Shown: positions 34,451 to 46,640 of the stretch, piece after piece
How positions within the stretch are numbered: position 1 is the stretch's first letter
How the letters are laid out: the number at the start of each line of letters is the position of its first letter
DNA from: Phoronis australis
Taxonomy: Eukaryota > Phoronida > Phoronidae
Direction of reading: 5' to 3'
Length of the DNA stretch: 64,000 nt
Assembly (NCBI GenBank): GCA_002633005.1
Contig: NMRA01000147.1
Coordinates: 188,001-252,000, forward strand
Made by a program: the position numbers and the translations under genes
Notes under the pieces: generated by a model
What the model saw: the letters and a program-made list of their open reading frames with translations, nothing else
The model's database searches: none
Told to the model about the DNA's origin: nothing

Positions 34451-35263
34451 CTTAGCAAAATGGAAAGGCATGGTCATTGTCTCCTCAATAGGCTAGGGGC
34501 AAAATGTGAGTAATCTTCATAATACAAGCACATCCTATACACCAGTTGCTTAAAGCACCACAGAAACATAGAATAAAAACAAATTTACCAACATACGAGA
34601 TTAGCACAGCATTAGAATGCCAGAAACAAATTTCTACTTGGAACTTTTCCTTCATAGTCACGAAGTAACACAAAGTATACACCTGAAGACCTNAAAATAC
34701 AGACTTTCCTGTTCCTGTCAAGTTTTCAGAGTTTTTTTTAAAGATACTCTTTCCGTTTCATTTTACTTAAAAACTTCATAAAACGGATTTTAACGAATGT
34801 TAGTTTAGTCGAAACTTCAATAGCCCAAATAATATTTATTCAACACATCTCCAAATAGTTTGAAATTTAACTGAATTTCATATGAATTTCTAATTTGATT
34901 TTAATTGTTGGTGCGCTTCCACTTAAAATGGCCGCTGCAGTGAATTACAGCTGACTCATGCATTATGGGTACTCACTCAAGTGCTACCATATATAATGAG
35001 GTTTCCGCGGAAACCCTCCCACGTTACAAAAATAAGTAATAGTAAAGTTACGAAATGTTTATTTCAGTGATATCCGGTGTTCTAATTTGGTTAATGTCAA
35101 TAAATAATAATTGCAGGCGATCTGGTACACGTTGTACCAGACGTGCGCAGGCCGCGCATGTGGGCCCAATGCACTGATCACCTGGAATTGTTTTTGTGCT
35201 TTGTTAATATATAGTTAAAACCGAGCTGAGGAGCTAGAAACCTGACTCAAGGGTCTACATGTA

Positions 35264-35341
35264 GCATTGTGGCCCTGTGGGACTCGAATCCACGACCTCG
35301 AGTAAAGAAGGCGGGCACCTATCACACTAGGCCACATTGCC
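35264..35341 (-). repeat. tRNA-like sequence, copy B
   Basis: Duplicate of 33734-33811 within copy B, differing by two substitutions. Same A-box and B-box-like blocks. Confidence 0.6.
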
Positions 35342-35415
35342 TTCTAATTGATATAAAGGAATGAGTATCTTTTAAAAGTCAAATAAGCGACGATTAAAGA
35401 CAAACAATCACAATA

Positions 35416-35609
35416 TTACAACTCCGTGACAAGTCTGGGAATTGCTCTAAGTTGATATTCTTTGCAGGCGTGCGTCGTTCGGAATACTCCTTCCTCGGAT
35501 AATTTGGCGACACCTTCCGGTGGTAGTAATGTAAAATGCTTCATAATATTCACGAAGACCGCAAACGTAACAACTTTGGAAAGATGCTCTCCAACACACC
35601 GTCGGCTAC
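35416..35609 (-). CDS. P450 last exon, copy B (heme loop)
   Basis: 194 bp, phase 1, acceptor TTATTTTCAG. It completes FSLG-SRRCVGEHLSK and ends AIPRLVTEL and stop. The heme-ligand Cys lies in SRRCVGE. Nearest copy to exon 4 and so the likely expressed one. Confidence 0.9.
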
Positions 35610-38600
35610 CTGAAAATAAACGTAAAAAAATCTGTAAACGCTGATATTTAGTACTTGGTTGAATTGGTACAATTATCAAACATTTCAATGTATTGGCTAT
35701 TGAAACAACTAAAATCGTCATCCTTTTCACTGTTCTTGTCGGTACTTATTTGAGCATGTACGTGTACAGCTCACCTTCCACAGCGTTAATACCTGGGCGG
35801 TAGTCCTACAAGATAACAAATAGGTAAAGAAACACAGTTAATAACAATGGCGCATAAATAAAAAGCGAAAAGTGACCAGAATTACACGAACCGATCTCAG
35901 ACAACACCTCAAAAGTTGTTCGGATATTTTTCATTAAAATATTTCGATTTTTCTACGGAATATGCTTCCTTTTCCTTTTATTTTGACAAAAATATGCGAG
36001 GTCGATGACCTTCGACGTCCCCAGCTGTTGAACCACGTGACCTTCAGGTACCGCCTTGCTAGCAGTACCGGGCACGCGAATTTAGGATTCACACAACATC
36101 TCCAATCATACAAGACTCTGGTAATAGTTACTCCCTCTCCCAAATTGCATAGAAACGACACAGCTGATGAGATCGCCGCCTTTATTTCTTTTCAATTTGA
36201 TAAACAGCTTTGTTAGGAATAAATCAGAAAAACATCAGATTTTGCTGTTTTATGGATCTGGTAAAAACTTTAAGAATAAAACCTTACCCAAAACATACAC
36301 TCGACATACATTTTTCTCTGGCGCGCGTTTTCGAAGGCCCGCTCCTAAAGCAAGTTTGGATCGGTTTCACAAGCCAAAAATATCTTCAACTTCCACCCCG
36401 AACATAGTACAATTAGGTAAATTTCAGAACATGGATATTTGGTGCAAAACTTTTCCGACAGACGCGATCTGTAATTTTTAAACACTTGACCGACAAAAGA
36501 CGGCAATTATTTAAGTGTCACACTCGGTTTTAGAGCCGGAAAACACGTTTTGGTGATTCTTGTTGTATGACATAGACTTTATGTGCTCGTCTACTTGGCG
36601 AGTGGAGTTAAGCTCCGCCAGCTGTCGCTGCTGAGGTCGTCACGTGAGTTCGCATTCGTCTTGAAACTGATCTCAAAAGGCTATTCAATTCCCGCCGACT
36701 GTGCCACTTTAATTTCGCCGTAGTCTGAAGGACTAAAATTTTATCAAAGTAACACCGATTGCAAGTTTCGGTGACAGAATTATTTATACAGCTAACAAGG
36801 CCTCTGTAGTTAAGATTAGAATCTTGTAAAAAGGCAGGTTGTGTTGCTCGTTTTTTCAAAACCTGAATATTTTTTTTCTTTTCGGTTTCACCAATATCCA
36901 AGGTTGGTGACATCCTCGACCTGGGTGCGAATCTGTGACGACTTGGCGGGGCGTCTCTTTATGACGGCCGGGTTGCACTTGATGATGACCTGGGGTTAAC
37001 GTGACAGCCCCTAGGCGTAACTCAATGACTCACATCCTTTCTAATAACTTTCGACACAAAATGCCTGCATGTTGACTTGTATACTTACCAAGAGAGAATG
37101 CCATAAGGGCATCTTTGTTGATCACTTTGAGATCTTTATCAAGAAAATTTTCTGGTCTGAAGTCCCACGGATGAGCCCAAATATTGCTGTCTCGGTGCAC
37201 TGACCATAAGTTAGTCATTACCTGCCAAATGAACAATGATGATGATAGAAACAATGGGTTTGTATACCCTGTACTCTCACGCCGTGGATACCAGAAATTT
37301 CCCTAGTTAAGTTCACGTAACCCCCCTATAACCCCGCTTGTTCTGAAAGACCCGCTGGAGCACTTTTTGGACACAGTCGCTTCTGTAAAGTAAGTGTGTC
37401 TGGTATAAAATGTCAATCAGAACAAGATCAGTTTCTGGTACGTTTTAGGCCAATGCAACCTCGTAATATATGCAGTCACAAAGTTATAGATTTTATACAG
37501 GTCAAAAAAAGCATCCTCCAAAATAACGCAGAGAAATATTGGTGTATTTACCAGCCTTTTATTTTCAAATCAAATTCTCTATCGGCTTTGCGATTTTGAT
37601 CAAAGCTTTTGAGAAACTACCATTACGTTCGAAGTAAAGACATTTCTTAAACATTTGAGAATTTCCACGTGAGTGTGTAAGGAGCGTCTTTAAAATAAGT
37701 GGAACAATGTCTTTGACGCTTTGATTTAAGCCACTTAAATGAAATCGATTTCATCTTGTTCTTTATTCATATCCATGATTTTAAAACCTCGAGAAAAACG
37801 GCGTCATGGAAGTAATACAATTTTGGCAAGAAAGGTGAGATAAATTTCTAACTTGTTCCGCTATAACAAAATAAAGGTGAAATTAGGGCTACCCGTTGTA
37901 CATATCTACAGCAAATGAAATCTACGTCGACCAGGACATAGCTTGTGAGCACGGGGCGGAGAATTGGTGACAACAAGGTACGTTAGTCCTCATGAACACA
38001 AGAAATTGTACGTTATTAAGAACAATACATACAGAGTCAGTCAACTAATCATAGGTAAAATTGTTGCTTTCCATTCCAGTTACCATTATCGCAGAAATTG
38101 CACTTACCGTGGAATGAGCTGGAATCTTGTATTTTCCGCCAATCGTGACGTCTTCGAGAGTTAGATGAGGCAATGAGAGGGGTCCCACGCTGGAGTTTCG
38201 GTATACCTCGAGCAAAACAGCCTCGCAGTAGGGGAGTTTAGCGCAGTAGTCGAAAGATAAAAAATGTCGTTTCAGCATTGCCTTATCCAGTTCTTCTTGC
38301 ATTTTTCTCTGGCATTCGGGATTGTTAACCATGTACAGTAAAGACCATTGTAATGTCAACACTGTAGTCTCAACACCGCCATTAAAAAGATCCGTCAAAA
38401 GGTAAATACGCTGTTCTTCAGTAAAGCTTTCGTGACTTCCACTTTCCATTTGTTCAGAGAATTGGCGCGAAATACTGAAATCGGTTTGCAACACGCCAGC
38501 ATCTTCTTCATCGACACATCGCTGTATGAATTCCATAAGTTCCTGTCTGACTTGCACGATTTTTCTATCTTCTGCCTTCTGGCGACCTCTTTGGAGCCAC

Positions 38601-41600
38601 GGGATCTTTCCCGTTAGTGGTGAAGTTGTAGTAAGCTCCAGCGAATCGCTGATGAGGTTGAAAAGTCTGCCAAACGATCTGTCATTAGAATCAAAAGTTT
38701 TGCCCAAAAGAGTGAAGCATATTACGCTAAAAACACAACCCTGTAGAGTTTTACTTGGATCGAACGGCAGATGTTCTGTTTTATTGAATTCAGCTAATGT
38801 CTGCTTAATTTCATTTTGTAAGACTGAATGAAAACTGTCATTTGTCGTTGCACTTTTCAATTTGGCCAAGCAAAACTTTCTCTGTTCCTTCCAATTTGAA
38901 CTGTATGGTGAGTCCGCCAAGCCTGGAAATTTAAAGAGCAGGAACATAATTTAAGAATCAAAGACGACTTCTTGAGTGAAGTTGATTTCGCACAAATAAA
39001 TAATGCAACAATTCACGTACAAAGAGATCATTAAGCGATTTGTCATGAGCAAATTCTTTACACCTTTTGTAGTAAAATCTCCCTACCTTTAATACCGTGA
39101 ATCCATTTTGCTTAGGATAGGCTAGAAAGCTCACGAGCACATTCGCAAAACAACACTCGCCATTCACTTTCAAGAGGTCTTGCGAAATCTGGCTTTCCTC
39201 GCAAGAAAATTTCGTCCATCAGTCAATTTTTTTGTTGTTTTACTATAACTGTGTATGTAGTTGTTACTAGAATTGGTGACAGAGACGAATTGGGTGCTAA
39301 GAAGAACAAACGAAATGCAAGGCATGGTGAATCAGAATAATATGAGATACCTAGGAATTGAGGATTGTAGAGCTGGATACGATGAACCAATGGGCGACTC
39401 GCTACAGATCTTCCTTTTGACAGAAACTCTCTTACTGACGATGATCCATTGACGATTATCACATCGCTGTAAGGAAACATAACCCATTAGTACTTTAAAT
39501 GTCTATTTTATCTCAACAGCTGGTATTTACCTCGTATGCCTTTTTACATAAAGCTTTTGTAAAAACAACCTCGCAAACATTTTAAAGTCTAGTCAGCACG
39601 CCACCTGTGGCCACGTCCCACAACCTTAACATATAAGTCTGCCCCAACCGCGATCCTTCTGCTAACCATGGAGAAGCACTGAGTCACCGGGACCACCGGT
39701 CGAATACAAAAATCCAACCAGAATTAGTAGTGGGCATCTCATCTTTCAACTCCTAAGTAATGCTTATACCGGTCTAAGAATTACATATTTATACATGTAT
39801 AAACCGACCTCCGTTAAAAATCTTAGTTTGGCCTTTTACCGTTATCAAAGTGGTCTCGACTTATTCCATACTAAATTGACCCACCATACAAAGTAAACAA
39901 GTTATAACGAACTGAAGTTGCCAAGCCAAAAATCTTTTACAAGACTGAGCACGGAACAAGTTGCGATCAAACGTTTTTTGACTGAAAGGTGACTTCGTTT
40001 TGCAGCTTATGCGTTCCAGCATATCAGGATCTAAAAGACCTTTTTTGATCAACAGAAAAAGTCCCAACTTTGGAAGGGTTAGTCATCCGTGACAAAAATT
40101 ATTTGCCGATGTTTTGGATTTCGGAGATAGGAATCATTTCTTTCGTTTAATGGAGAGGTTTGGGATTTCGTTTTTCACTGTTCGGCATATAAATGGAGTT
40201 CTGTGGTCTCAGTTAAAGGGCTTCATTTTGTAAGGCTATGTTCAGTTAAAGGGCTTCATTTTGTAAGGCTATGTTCAGTTAAAGGGCTTCATTTTGTAAG
40301 GCTATGTTCAGTTAAAGGGCTTCATTTTGTAAGGCTATGTTCATGCGACTGAGATTGGGCGAGATCATGCACATACAATTTAGTTTCGGACGGGATAAAA
40401 ACCGATTTGTCATCGATAGACCGAGAGCTATATTGTCCCAAAAGTTCCAAACACATAAAAAGCTATGTTTCTGTTACAACAGGTTCCACCAGATGGAAAT
40501 TGGAATAAAATTTATATTGAGTACTCCTAAGGTGGCACTGAATAGTTAGGCTGCGGCCGCGGCCAATTTGCAGTGCCAAAATATAGAAATTTTGGGGTAG
40601 GCCAAGTTTGGGGTCATTTTGTAGGTGGGCATTGCACGTAGGCTCAGTGAATGTGGTTTGTTTGTATTTGTGAACATGCTGTGAATAAAAAAAGGCCACT
40701 TTCTTGGCTGTAGCTGCACTCTTCTTCAAGATGGCGGCCCCCGGCTGCAATTGTGCATTGTTGGGTAGCGACCGAGAAATTGGCTGTGATTTTAGGTAGC
40801 CCTCAAACAAGCAAGAATTGCAAAAAAACTAGTTGGTTGACAGTACTTTTGGACCACATTTTCTGAATCGGTAGGAAATTTGCTTTCAGACTCTAAGTTT
40901 GGTTTTAGTCGTGCATCGGCAGGGAAGTGGTGTTTTTCGGGTGAAAAGTGCCGATTTTGCATTTTTTTGCCCTTATTTTTCTTAGTCTAGCTTGGTTGTC
41001 AGTGGGAATGAAATGGTCAAAAATACAAGAAAGAATAAAGTTTCTGTGCTCATCTGCTGGGCTTTTTATGTGAAATAATTGAAAACATGCCATTCTTTGC
41101 ATCCTGTTTTTGACAGAGTGAAGAAAAGGTTACAAATCAAGTGATGTGTGTTTTGCTAGGCAAAACCCAGTGAGAACTGTTCTGTGCCTCCTAAGGTAAA
41201 GATGGCTATTGCCTTCGGACAGTCCTTTTCATACAATGACGTAAGTCGAATGTTTGCTTTTGTTTGGTTATCGTTGTTGAATTCTTAACCGAAAGGCTTT
41301 GATGTTTAAAACATTTCAATACTCATCTGATCTTAAATTGTCGCCCGAGAGAGCTAGCGATCACGTCACAAGCAATACATGCAAGCGTCATTTTCGATTA
41401 TGAAATTTTAGGGATGGCACGGCGACCCGAAAGCTTTTTCTTGCAACGTCGACGGTTTTTATGTTCTTTTGGTAGCGAACATCGAGTGCTATCACATAAT
41501 TTAATATCATGAGACCGATTTTATGACTTTATTTGATTCAATTTATTATTCATTTTTGGCAGCTAAATGCTGAGAAAGTCCAGTTTTAATTTTGAGAACG

Positions 41601-44600
41601 TCAAAAATTCGAATCTTCTAAGGATATAGTGTGGTCTTGGCTTTATAAATCCCTTCCTTAATTCGTCTTACATTGAAGTTGGCCATTTCTGACTCCTGTA
41701 TGAAGCGCTCAATATGACTTTAAAGGGATGCAATCGCTACAGTGAAGCAAGACAAAAGTGCCAAGAAGTTGAACAATATTATACAAACTTATCATTGGCA
41801 GCACCTAAACAGTTGCTTGGAGTTTTTGATTAAAATATTTGGATTTTCTTACATCAGTGTGTTTTCTTTTACTTTCATTTTCACGAAAATCAGCCAACCC
41901 AACGAGCCTCGACTTTCCAGGATATTAAATCACGTGACCTTCAGGTACCACCCTATTGAAAAGTTCAATTTATAATTTCAAGGTAGTTGGATTTTGGAGG
42001 CACGTACAAAGCTGGAAGTACAAAATGCAAACGCAGTTTACGATTTGAAGACCCAATTGTGTAAGTTTCTTGGTGAAAAATATCGCGAATGTCATTTTTC
42101 TCTTAGTTTCATGTAGATTACCTTGGCCTACTAGTAGAATAGATATTATAAGAAAAATCCCTTACTAATATCGCAAACACGAAGCTGGCAAATCACATTT
42201 CTTAAAGGGACATTACTTGCGAGAAAAATCATATTGCAAAGATAAAGCTAAGCGCGGATTCCGGTCGCAGTGTAACCCTCCGCTGGCGTAGTTAAATCTC
42301 ACTCCAAAAATGGCAAAGGTAATTTAAAGCAAAGTCACTGACTCATGCCTCCATATGATATACAGGCGTCAGGGTTGAACTTTTGGTGACGATCGGCAGA
42401 ATCGAGCAAAGACACAGCGAAGAAGAAATACACCTGTATACATTATGACTCAAACAAAAAATGCCGTTCTTTACTGTGCGGGATTTCTTAGGATGGTGCA
42501 ATTTTTTAGTCCCCAGTTTGAAAACCAATCCGTATTTCCAGGTTATAATGTCTACAGACACTTCATGAAGGACACTTTAACACACTTCTGAAAAGTTCAA
42601 ATAGATAAGAACAGATTTTCCAAAACAATTTTGATCTGATATTTTAATTTAAGATCATAAAGTCTAGGCTATGGAATGCTCCATTTCTCAAGGGAAATGT
42701 CAGTGGCAAGGGATAATGGATCAACAGTCGACGTTCTATTTTCTTTTTTGAAATTATGGAGCATCGACGGAGAGTCCTTAAGGATTTGATATATCCTTTA
42801 ATATTTTGGGACCCTCTCGGAAGGGGGAAGATTGTCCATCATCCCTTTCTCTGTCGATTTTGAGGGTCACTCTCGGAGGAGATTTTCGATGATGGAATCA
42901 ATTATCATTTGTCTTTTTGTTTTTAAATAGCCTCTCCAACTGAGGGTCCTATCCTGGAAGAATCCAGGGAAATTTACCCTTTGCTACAATGATGAAATGT
43001 GGTGCTATACTTTTAAATAGTTACGCGCGGAAGTAGACGAAATTTCCAACTCAGGCTTAGGAAAACACGCAACATTTGCATGCAAAACCCCCCCAGCATC
43101 AACAAATGAGCCCGAAACAAGCAACATTCGAGACTGTGTATATAACGGAAAAAGTACAAGACAGAACTCGAACGAATGGGTGGAAAGTAATTAGTTATTT
43201 AGAGCGACTAGTTCTCGTGACACACTCTGTGTAGATTGCTTAAGACTATGCAGGACAGTACAGAAATGTCCAAATTTGGCTAATATCATATCTCAGAAAT
43301 GGTTGGTTGGATCCTTGTGAAGGTTCCTGTTACAGCGTTGTATGCGCTGTTCTCCCAGATGAATATATACTTTTATGTTATGCTAAATTTTACTAGGAAG
43401 ACATGCTCAGATTGGTAGAAAGTAAAAAAATCAAATTGTAAAGGCTTTCTACTCTCAGAAAATACATATTTTTACTGAATTCAAGTCAATTCTTTTTGCT
43501 GAATGCGCAGACTTGTCCATCAGTCTAACGATGTTGTGGATCTCAAAAATTAGCAATCATATACATAACATATGTTTTTGAAATACAAGTTTAACTCTTC
43601 AATAGTAGCATGTGGAATAAACCACAAATGACGTTTACACGCGATGAATTCTGAAAATTTCATCGAGGAGAGCCCCAAAACCGTGTTTGCTTGACGCAGG
43701 ACTGGGTTCCAGGATGAGTGTGGCTGGCAACAGACATCAACTCTCATGACTCGGGGAATCGCCTAAAGATTTCTCACCAATTTGAACAAAAGACGTCCAG
43801 AATGCTCGACATGCGCGCGGTTTGTTCGCTTTTATTTTATATATTGTGTCCAGTCAGCATAGTGACAGCTCACAGTTGTCCACACTGGTGGGATTAGAGT
43901 GTTATTAAGGTGGGGACAACCACACTTTTGAAAGGAAATATCCACCTGAGCCCTGAAAACGGCATAACAGTGGCGTTTTTGGCACGTGGTCATGGTTGTG
44001 GGAGCGGTCTCCTTGAGACACCCTTAGCTCTAAATCTACCTGTGGGAGTGTTCAAATATTACGTCAACTAAATTTTACATCTTTTTATCACCCCCCCTAT
44101 GTCAGCACTCGTTACCATGATATAACCTCCCGCCCAGCATCTAGTTACGTCATCACAGAAATTCCCCTGAGTTAGGGAGAACCGACAATCCGTTTTTATG
44201 ATTGTAATGACTGACGTTTAAATTCAATAAATCAGCAAACTTCGATGTAAAACCCTTAACAATACACCGAGCTCTTATAAAAACGTGTTGTTTTATTTCC
44301 CTGTTACGGATTTATTGGTAATTGGACACCGTAGCCTACAAAGTTCGGCACTGAGGCCAATTTACCAAGGCCTGTAGCAGGAGTTTTTGAGGTCTGTTCG
44401 GAGATAAATTCGATGCATTCTTCCGTGAAATAGAGACAGAAGAACCTAAATCTGTGTTGTTTAGACAATTATGATTTTTTGAGTTCTAAACACACAAAAC
44501 GCTTGTTATCCCGGCCAAAGCTGGAAACTAAACTTCCAGTCAAGAAAATACTGTACTAGAGAGCCAACGAAGTAATGTACAGGTGATTATGTTGGTGAAT

Positions 44601-46401
44601 TATCCAGAGAAACTACAAATCTACTTACTCGTCGGGGGCCGCCAATTCAGGTTCCCCTTTGGCCACGGAACCGTCAGGGCAGAAGTTGTACATTGACAAT
44701 CATTATTTGAATAATGTATATGTAAATAAAGATTACCCTAACACCTGGCCGTGGGATATAAAATCGAGTTATTGTTTCACAACAGTTTCTGTCAGCAAAC
44801 ACTGAATTAGCATGCGCTCACACGGCCTCGGTGCCCGGTCAATTACATGTACCTTCATTGCATCTGAAGCCGGTAACGCAGCGGTTTATTCATTGCTGGC
44901 TTCTCAAAACATTTGCACTCACGAATACTCCAAAGGCATTACAAATTGTAACTAATGAGACAGACTTTGTTTTAGTTTTATTAAAACATTGGTTAGGGCG
45001 AGATTATTTCATTTTGAAACAGAACACAGAACGTCAACTGAATCCCGACTTCTAGACGAGAGCTCGTCCGACGAAGACTTCGTAGGTGGATCGTTAAGTT
45101 TCACAGGCTATCAGTTCAAACCGGAATACAGTGATCAAGAAAAATTATATAGGCGCCGTGAACATGCACAGACAACGGAACGTATGGATAGTTCTTTGGT
45201 AAGCCGGCATTCGTCTGACTCACTGTCAACGACTGCCGGCCACAGACACGGATATGTTTCACGGCCTCATACTTGCTATTAACAGCATACTTTTTATTCT
45301 TCACTGCCGCGAGCTACTTCATTCCTAAGCATTTCGGACTCTCGAGGAAGTCGAAAAAACGATGTACCCGATTTCCACGCAGCTGCATAGTTCGGACAAG
45401 TGGGAAAGATGTACCGCAAAGTAGCATTCACTCTGCAAATGAACCATTGACGTCGCTGCGCTGTTTCTCACCTTCCTCACAGGTTAACGCGACACCTCTA
45501 AGCAAGGTAAGGTCGACCGTATGCGAGACGGTGTGGATATATACCGATTAAGATGGTAAGAAAGACTAATTAAATTGGGCGGCATTCTCCTTTAACATCT
45601 CCAGTTAACAGGTGGATTTAATAGCGTAGCGTCGACGCTGTGGTGCAAACTTCGGTCCAATCGAAGTTATCGCCAGGTGCCACTGTTATCGTCAACAGTT
45701 ACAGGGTAGTGCCGTCACTAATAGCTGCTTATATTTTGCTCTAATAATAACCAATCGATTTAAAAATAAGTTTTATGTCCTTAAGCACATGCAAATGTTC
45801 CCAAATTGTCACACTGAAAAAAATCTTAGCGTGCAGCGCTACCTTGCGATAACTTCGATGACGACAGCGTCACCATTCCTTCAGTTACTTTGATGTTCAT
45901 TAACTACCGAGGCAGGTATGAACGGTCTAGTTAACTGCGCTGTTTACGTGGACGCTCAACTCAGACCAGAGTTAAGTCAATATGAAAGGGCCTTTTCGGT
46001 TAATTTCGCCAAGTGTCGCTCCTCCGAGCGCTCTCGTTTATTTATTGATTTAAACTTCTTTAAAAGACTGGATGATCACTTCAGTGAATACACTGATTTT
46101 CAAGTGGGCCCAGTCGGAAATAATAGCGGGCATAAAATGGCTCGCATACATACTGGGGCTGAAAATTGGTTTCTTACCTGTGACCCCATTCAGTGACAAA
46201 GATATCTCCATGGCTCTTCGCCAGTTCATAACACACCGCGAAAATCGGTACATTTCGCTCAAGGGAAGAGGACGAAAGGTATGGTAAGCTTGAACCGTTC
46301 CAAACTGACCGCGAACTCCGCCTCGATAAACGGCCAGTACATATCACAAATAATGCTATCAAAAAACACAGCAAATATATGACGAAAGTGAAGTCAAACA
46401 T
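35416..46401 (-). CDS. Cytochrome P450, CYP2-like, five coding exons
   Basis: Exons are 46401-46178, 39466-39351, 38922-38108, 37221-37089 and 35609-35416. Lengths 224, 116, 815, 133 and 194 bp join in phases 2, 1, 0 and 1 and give 493 residues, the usual microsomal P450 length. Order of motifs: N-terminal membrane anchor, LAKSHGDIF, SDVIIVNGSSSVREF, C-helix WKEQRKF, I-helix GGVETT, K-helix EVYR (ExxR), FRPENF, and the heme loop FSLGSRRCVGEHL with its cysteine ligand. Family knowledge: a heme monooxygenase of the endoplasmic reticulum, fed by P450 reductase; the substrate cannot be read from sequence. Oddities: no proline-rich PPGP hinge after the anchor, a large third exon covering what is several exons in vertebrate CYP2 genes, and a duplicated last exon. 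Confidence 0.9.
35925..36065 (+). repeat. Dispersed repeat copy in P450 intron 4
   Basis: Shares ATTAAAATATTT and CACGTGACCTTCAGGTACC with 41822-41962. Both copies keep an open plus frame ending LLNHVTFRYR or ILNHVTFRYH. Confidence 0.65.
37089..37221 (-). CDS. P450 exon 4 (PERF-like region)
   Basis: 133 bp, phase 0 to phase 1, acceptor TTTGGCAG and donor CTTG/GTAAGT. It encodes VMTNLWSVHRDSNIWAHPWD then FRPENFLDKDLKVINKDAL and MAFSLG. The last Gly is completed by the heme-loop exon. Confidence 0.95.
38108..38922 (-). CDS. P450 exon 3 (C-helix to K-helix)
   Basis: 815 bp, phase 1 to phase 0, acceptor AAATTTCCAG and donor TCCACG/GTAAGT. Contains GLADSPYSSNWKEQRKF, the I-helix LFNGGVETTVLTLQW and the K-helix EAVLLEVYRNSS. 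In vertebrate CYP2 genes this region is usually split by several introns, so introns were probably lost (inference from family knowledge). The open frame continues upstream into the intron, but an apparent ATG there is not a start. Confidence 0.95.
39351..39466 (-). CDS. P450 exon 2
   Basis: 116 bp, phase 2 to phase 1, acceptor TTTCCTTACAG and donor CCTAG/GTATCT. It encodes DVIIVNGSSSVREFLSKG then SVASRPLVHRIQLYNPQFL, the substrate-channel region upstream of the C-helix. It joins GLADSPY in the next exon. Confidence 0.9.
40211..40342 (+). repeat. 33-bp minisatellite, four identical units
   Basis: Four head-to-tail copies that start AGTTAAAGGGCTTCATTTTG and end TAAGGCTATGTTC, without visible differences. 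The identity implies recent expansion. It lies in P450 intron 1. Confidence 0.97.
41822..41962 (+). repeat. Dispersed repeat copy in P450 intron 1
   Basis: Homologous to 35925-36065 in the same orientation over about 140 bp. No wider gene context was seen. Confidence 0.65.
42000..44988. other. P450 intron 1 interior
   Basis: No supported exon on either strand. AT-rich unique-looking DNA with a few short repeats. Confidence 0.5.
45023..45198 (+). CDS. Candidate exon on opposite strand inside P450 intron 1
   Basis: 176 bp open frame between acceptor TTTGAAACAG and a good donor TCTTTG/GTAAGC, phase 1 to phase 0. It encodes LLDESSSDEDFVGGSLSF then TGYQFKPEYSDQEKLYRR. An acidic Ser-rich start followed by GYQF.PEY resembles the N-termini of some invertebrate proteins with a P2X7-tail-like domain, but I cannot confirm the family. 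No partner exons were established. Alternatives are a pseudogene or chance. Confidence 0.33.
46178..46401 (-). CDS. P450 exon 1 (membrane anchor)
   Basis: ATG at 46401, 74 codons plus two bases, donor CACAG/GTAAGA. It encodes MFDFTFVIYLLCFLIALFVI, a clear membrane anchor, and ends YELAKSHGDIFVTEWGH. The two leftover bases complete Ser with the first base of exon 2, giving EWGHSDVIIVNG. The usual PPGP hinge is absent: the region reads NGSSLPYLSSSSLERN. The choice of this exon depends on phase and on the ELAK..GDIF match. Confidence 0.78.
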
Positions 46402-46582
46402 TGTCAGATATCCCTTGAAAACAGCCTTGCCCTAGTTCAGTATTAGCGAACACGTCGCTGATAAGCGCAGCGTGAAAATGACTACCCGAGCAGCAGGTGG
46501 GCTAATCCGACTTGCACCCGTGAAAAATAAGGTCCTCGTTCATGAATACAACTGTAAAATCAGTTCACTGACCCAGAGAGTG

Positions 46583-46640
46583 AGGGGGGGAGGGGAGGGA
46601 TGGAGAGAGGGGAGGGATGGAGGTAGGGNAGGGAGTGTGG
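46583..46640 (+). repeat. GA-rich purine tract
   Basis: A degenerate GGGAGGGATGGAGA-type microsatellite with an N at 46629. It lies about 180 bases upstream of the P450 start on the opposite reading strand. Confidence 0.85.

Larger units (their letters stand above)
34694..35861. repeat. 1.17-kb direct duplication, copy B
   Basis: Starts on the base after an N at 34693 and matches copy A from its first base. The right-hand sequence continues into the P450 intron, so this copy is the one contiguous with the rest of the gene. Confidence 0.95.

Noticed and set aside
38923-38947. ATG at 38947 as start of the P450
   Set aside because: The bases before 38922 are a splice acceptor. Upstream exons at 39351-39466 and 46178-46401 join in phase and restore the N-terminal half.
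40211-40342. Regularly repeated units suggestive of a CRISPR array
   Set aside because: The 33-bp units are directly adjacent with no spacers, in an animal intron. It is a minisatellite.
45918-46196. Plus-strand open frame overlapping P450 exon 1
   Set aside because: It is largely antisense to the P450 first exon and its flank, and has no recognisable features of its own.
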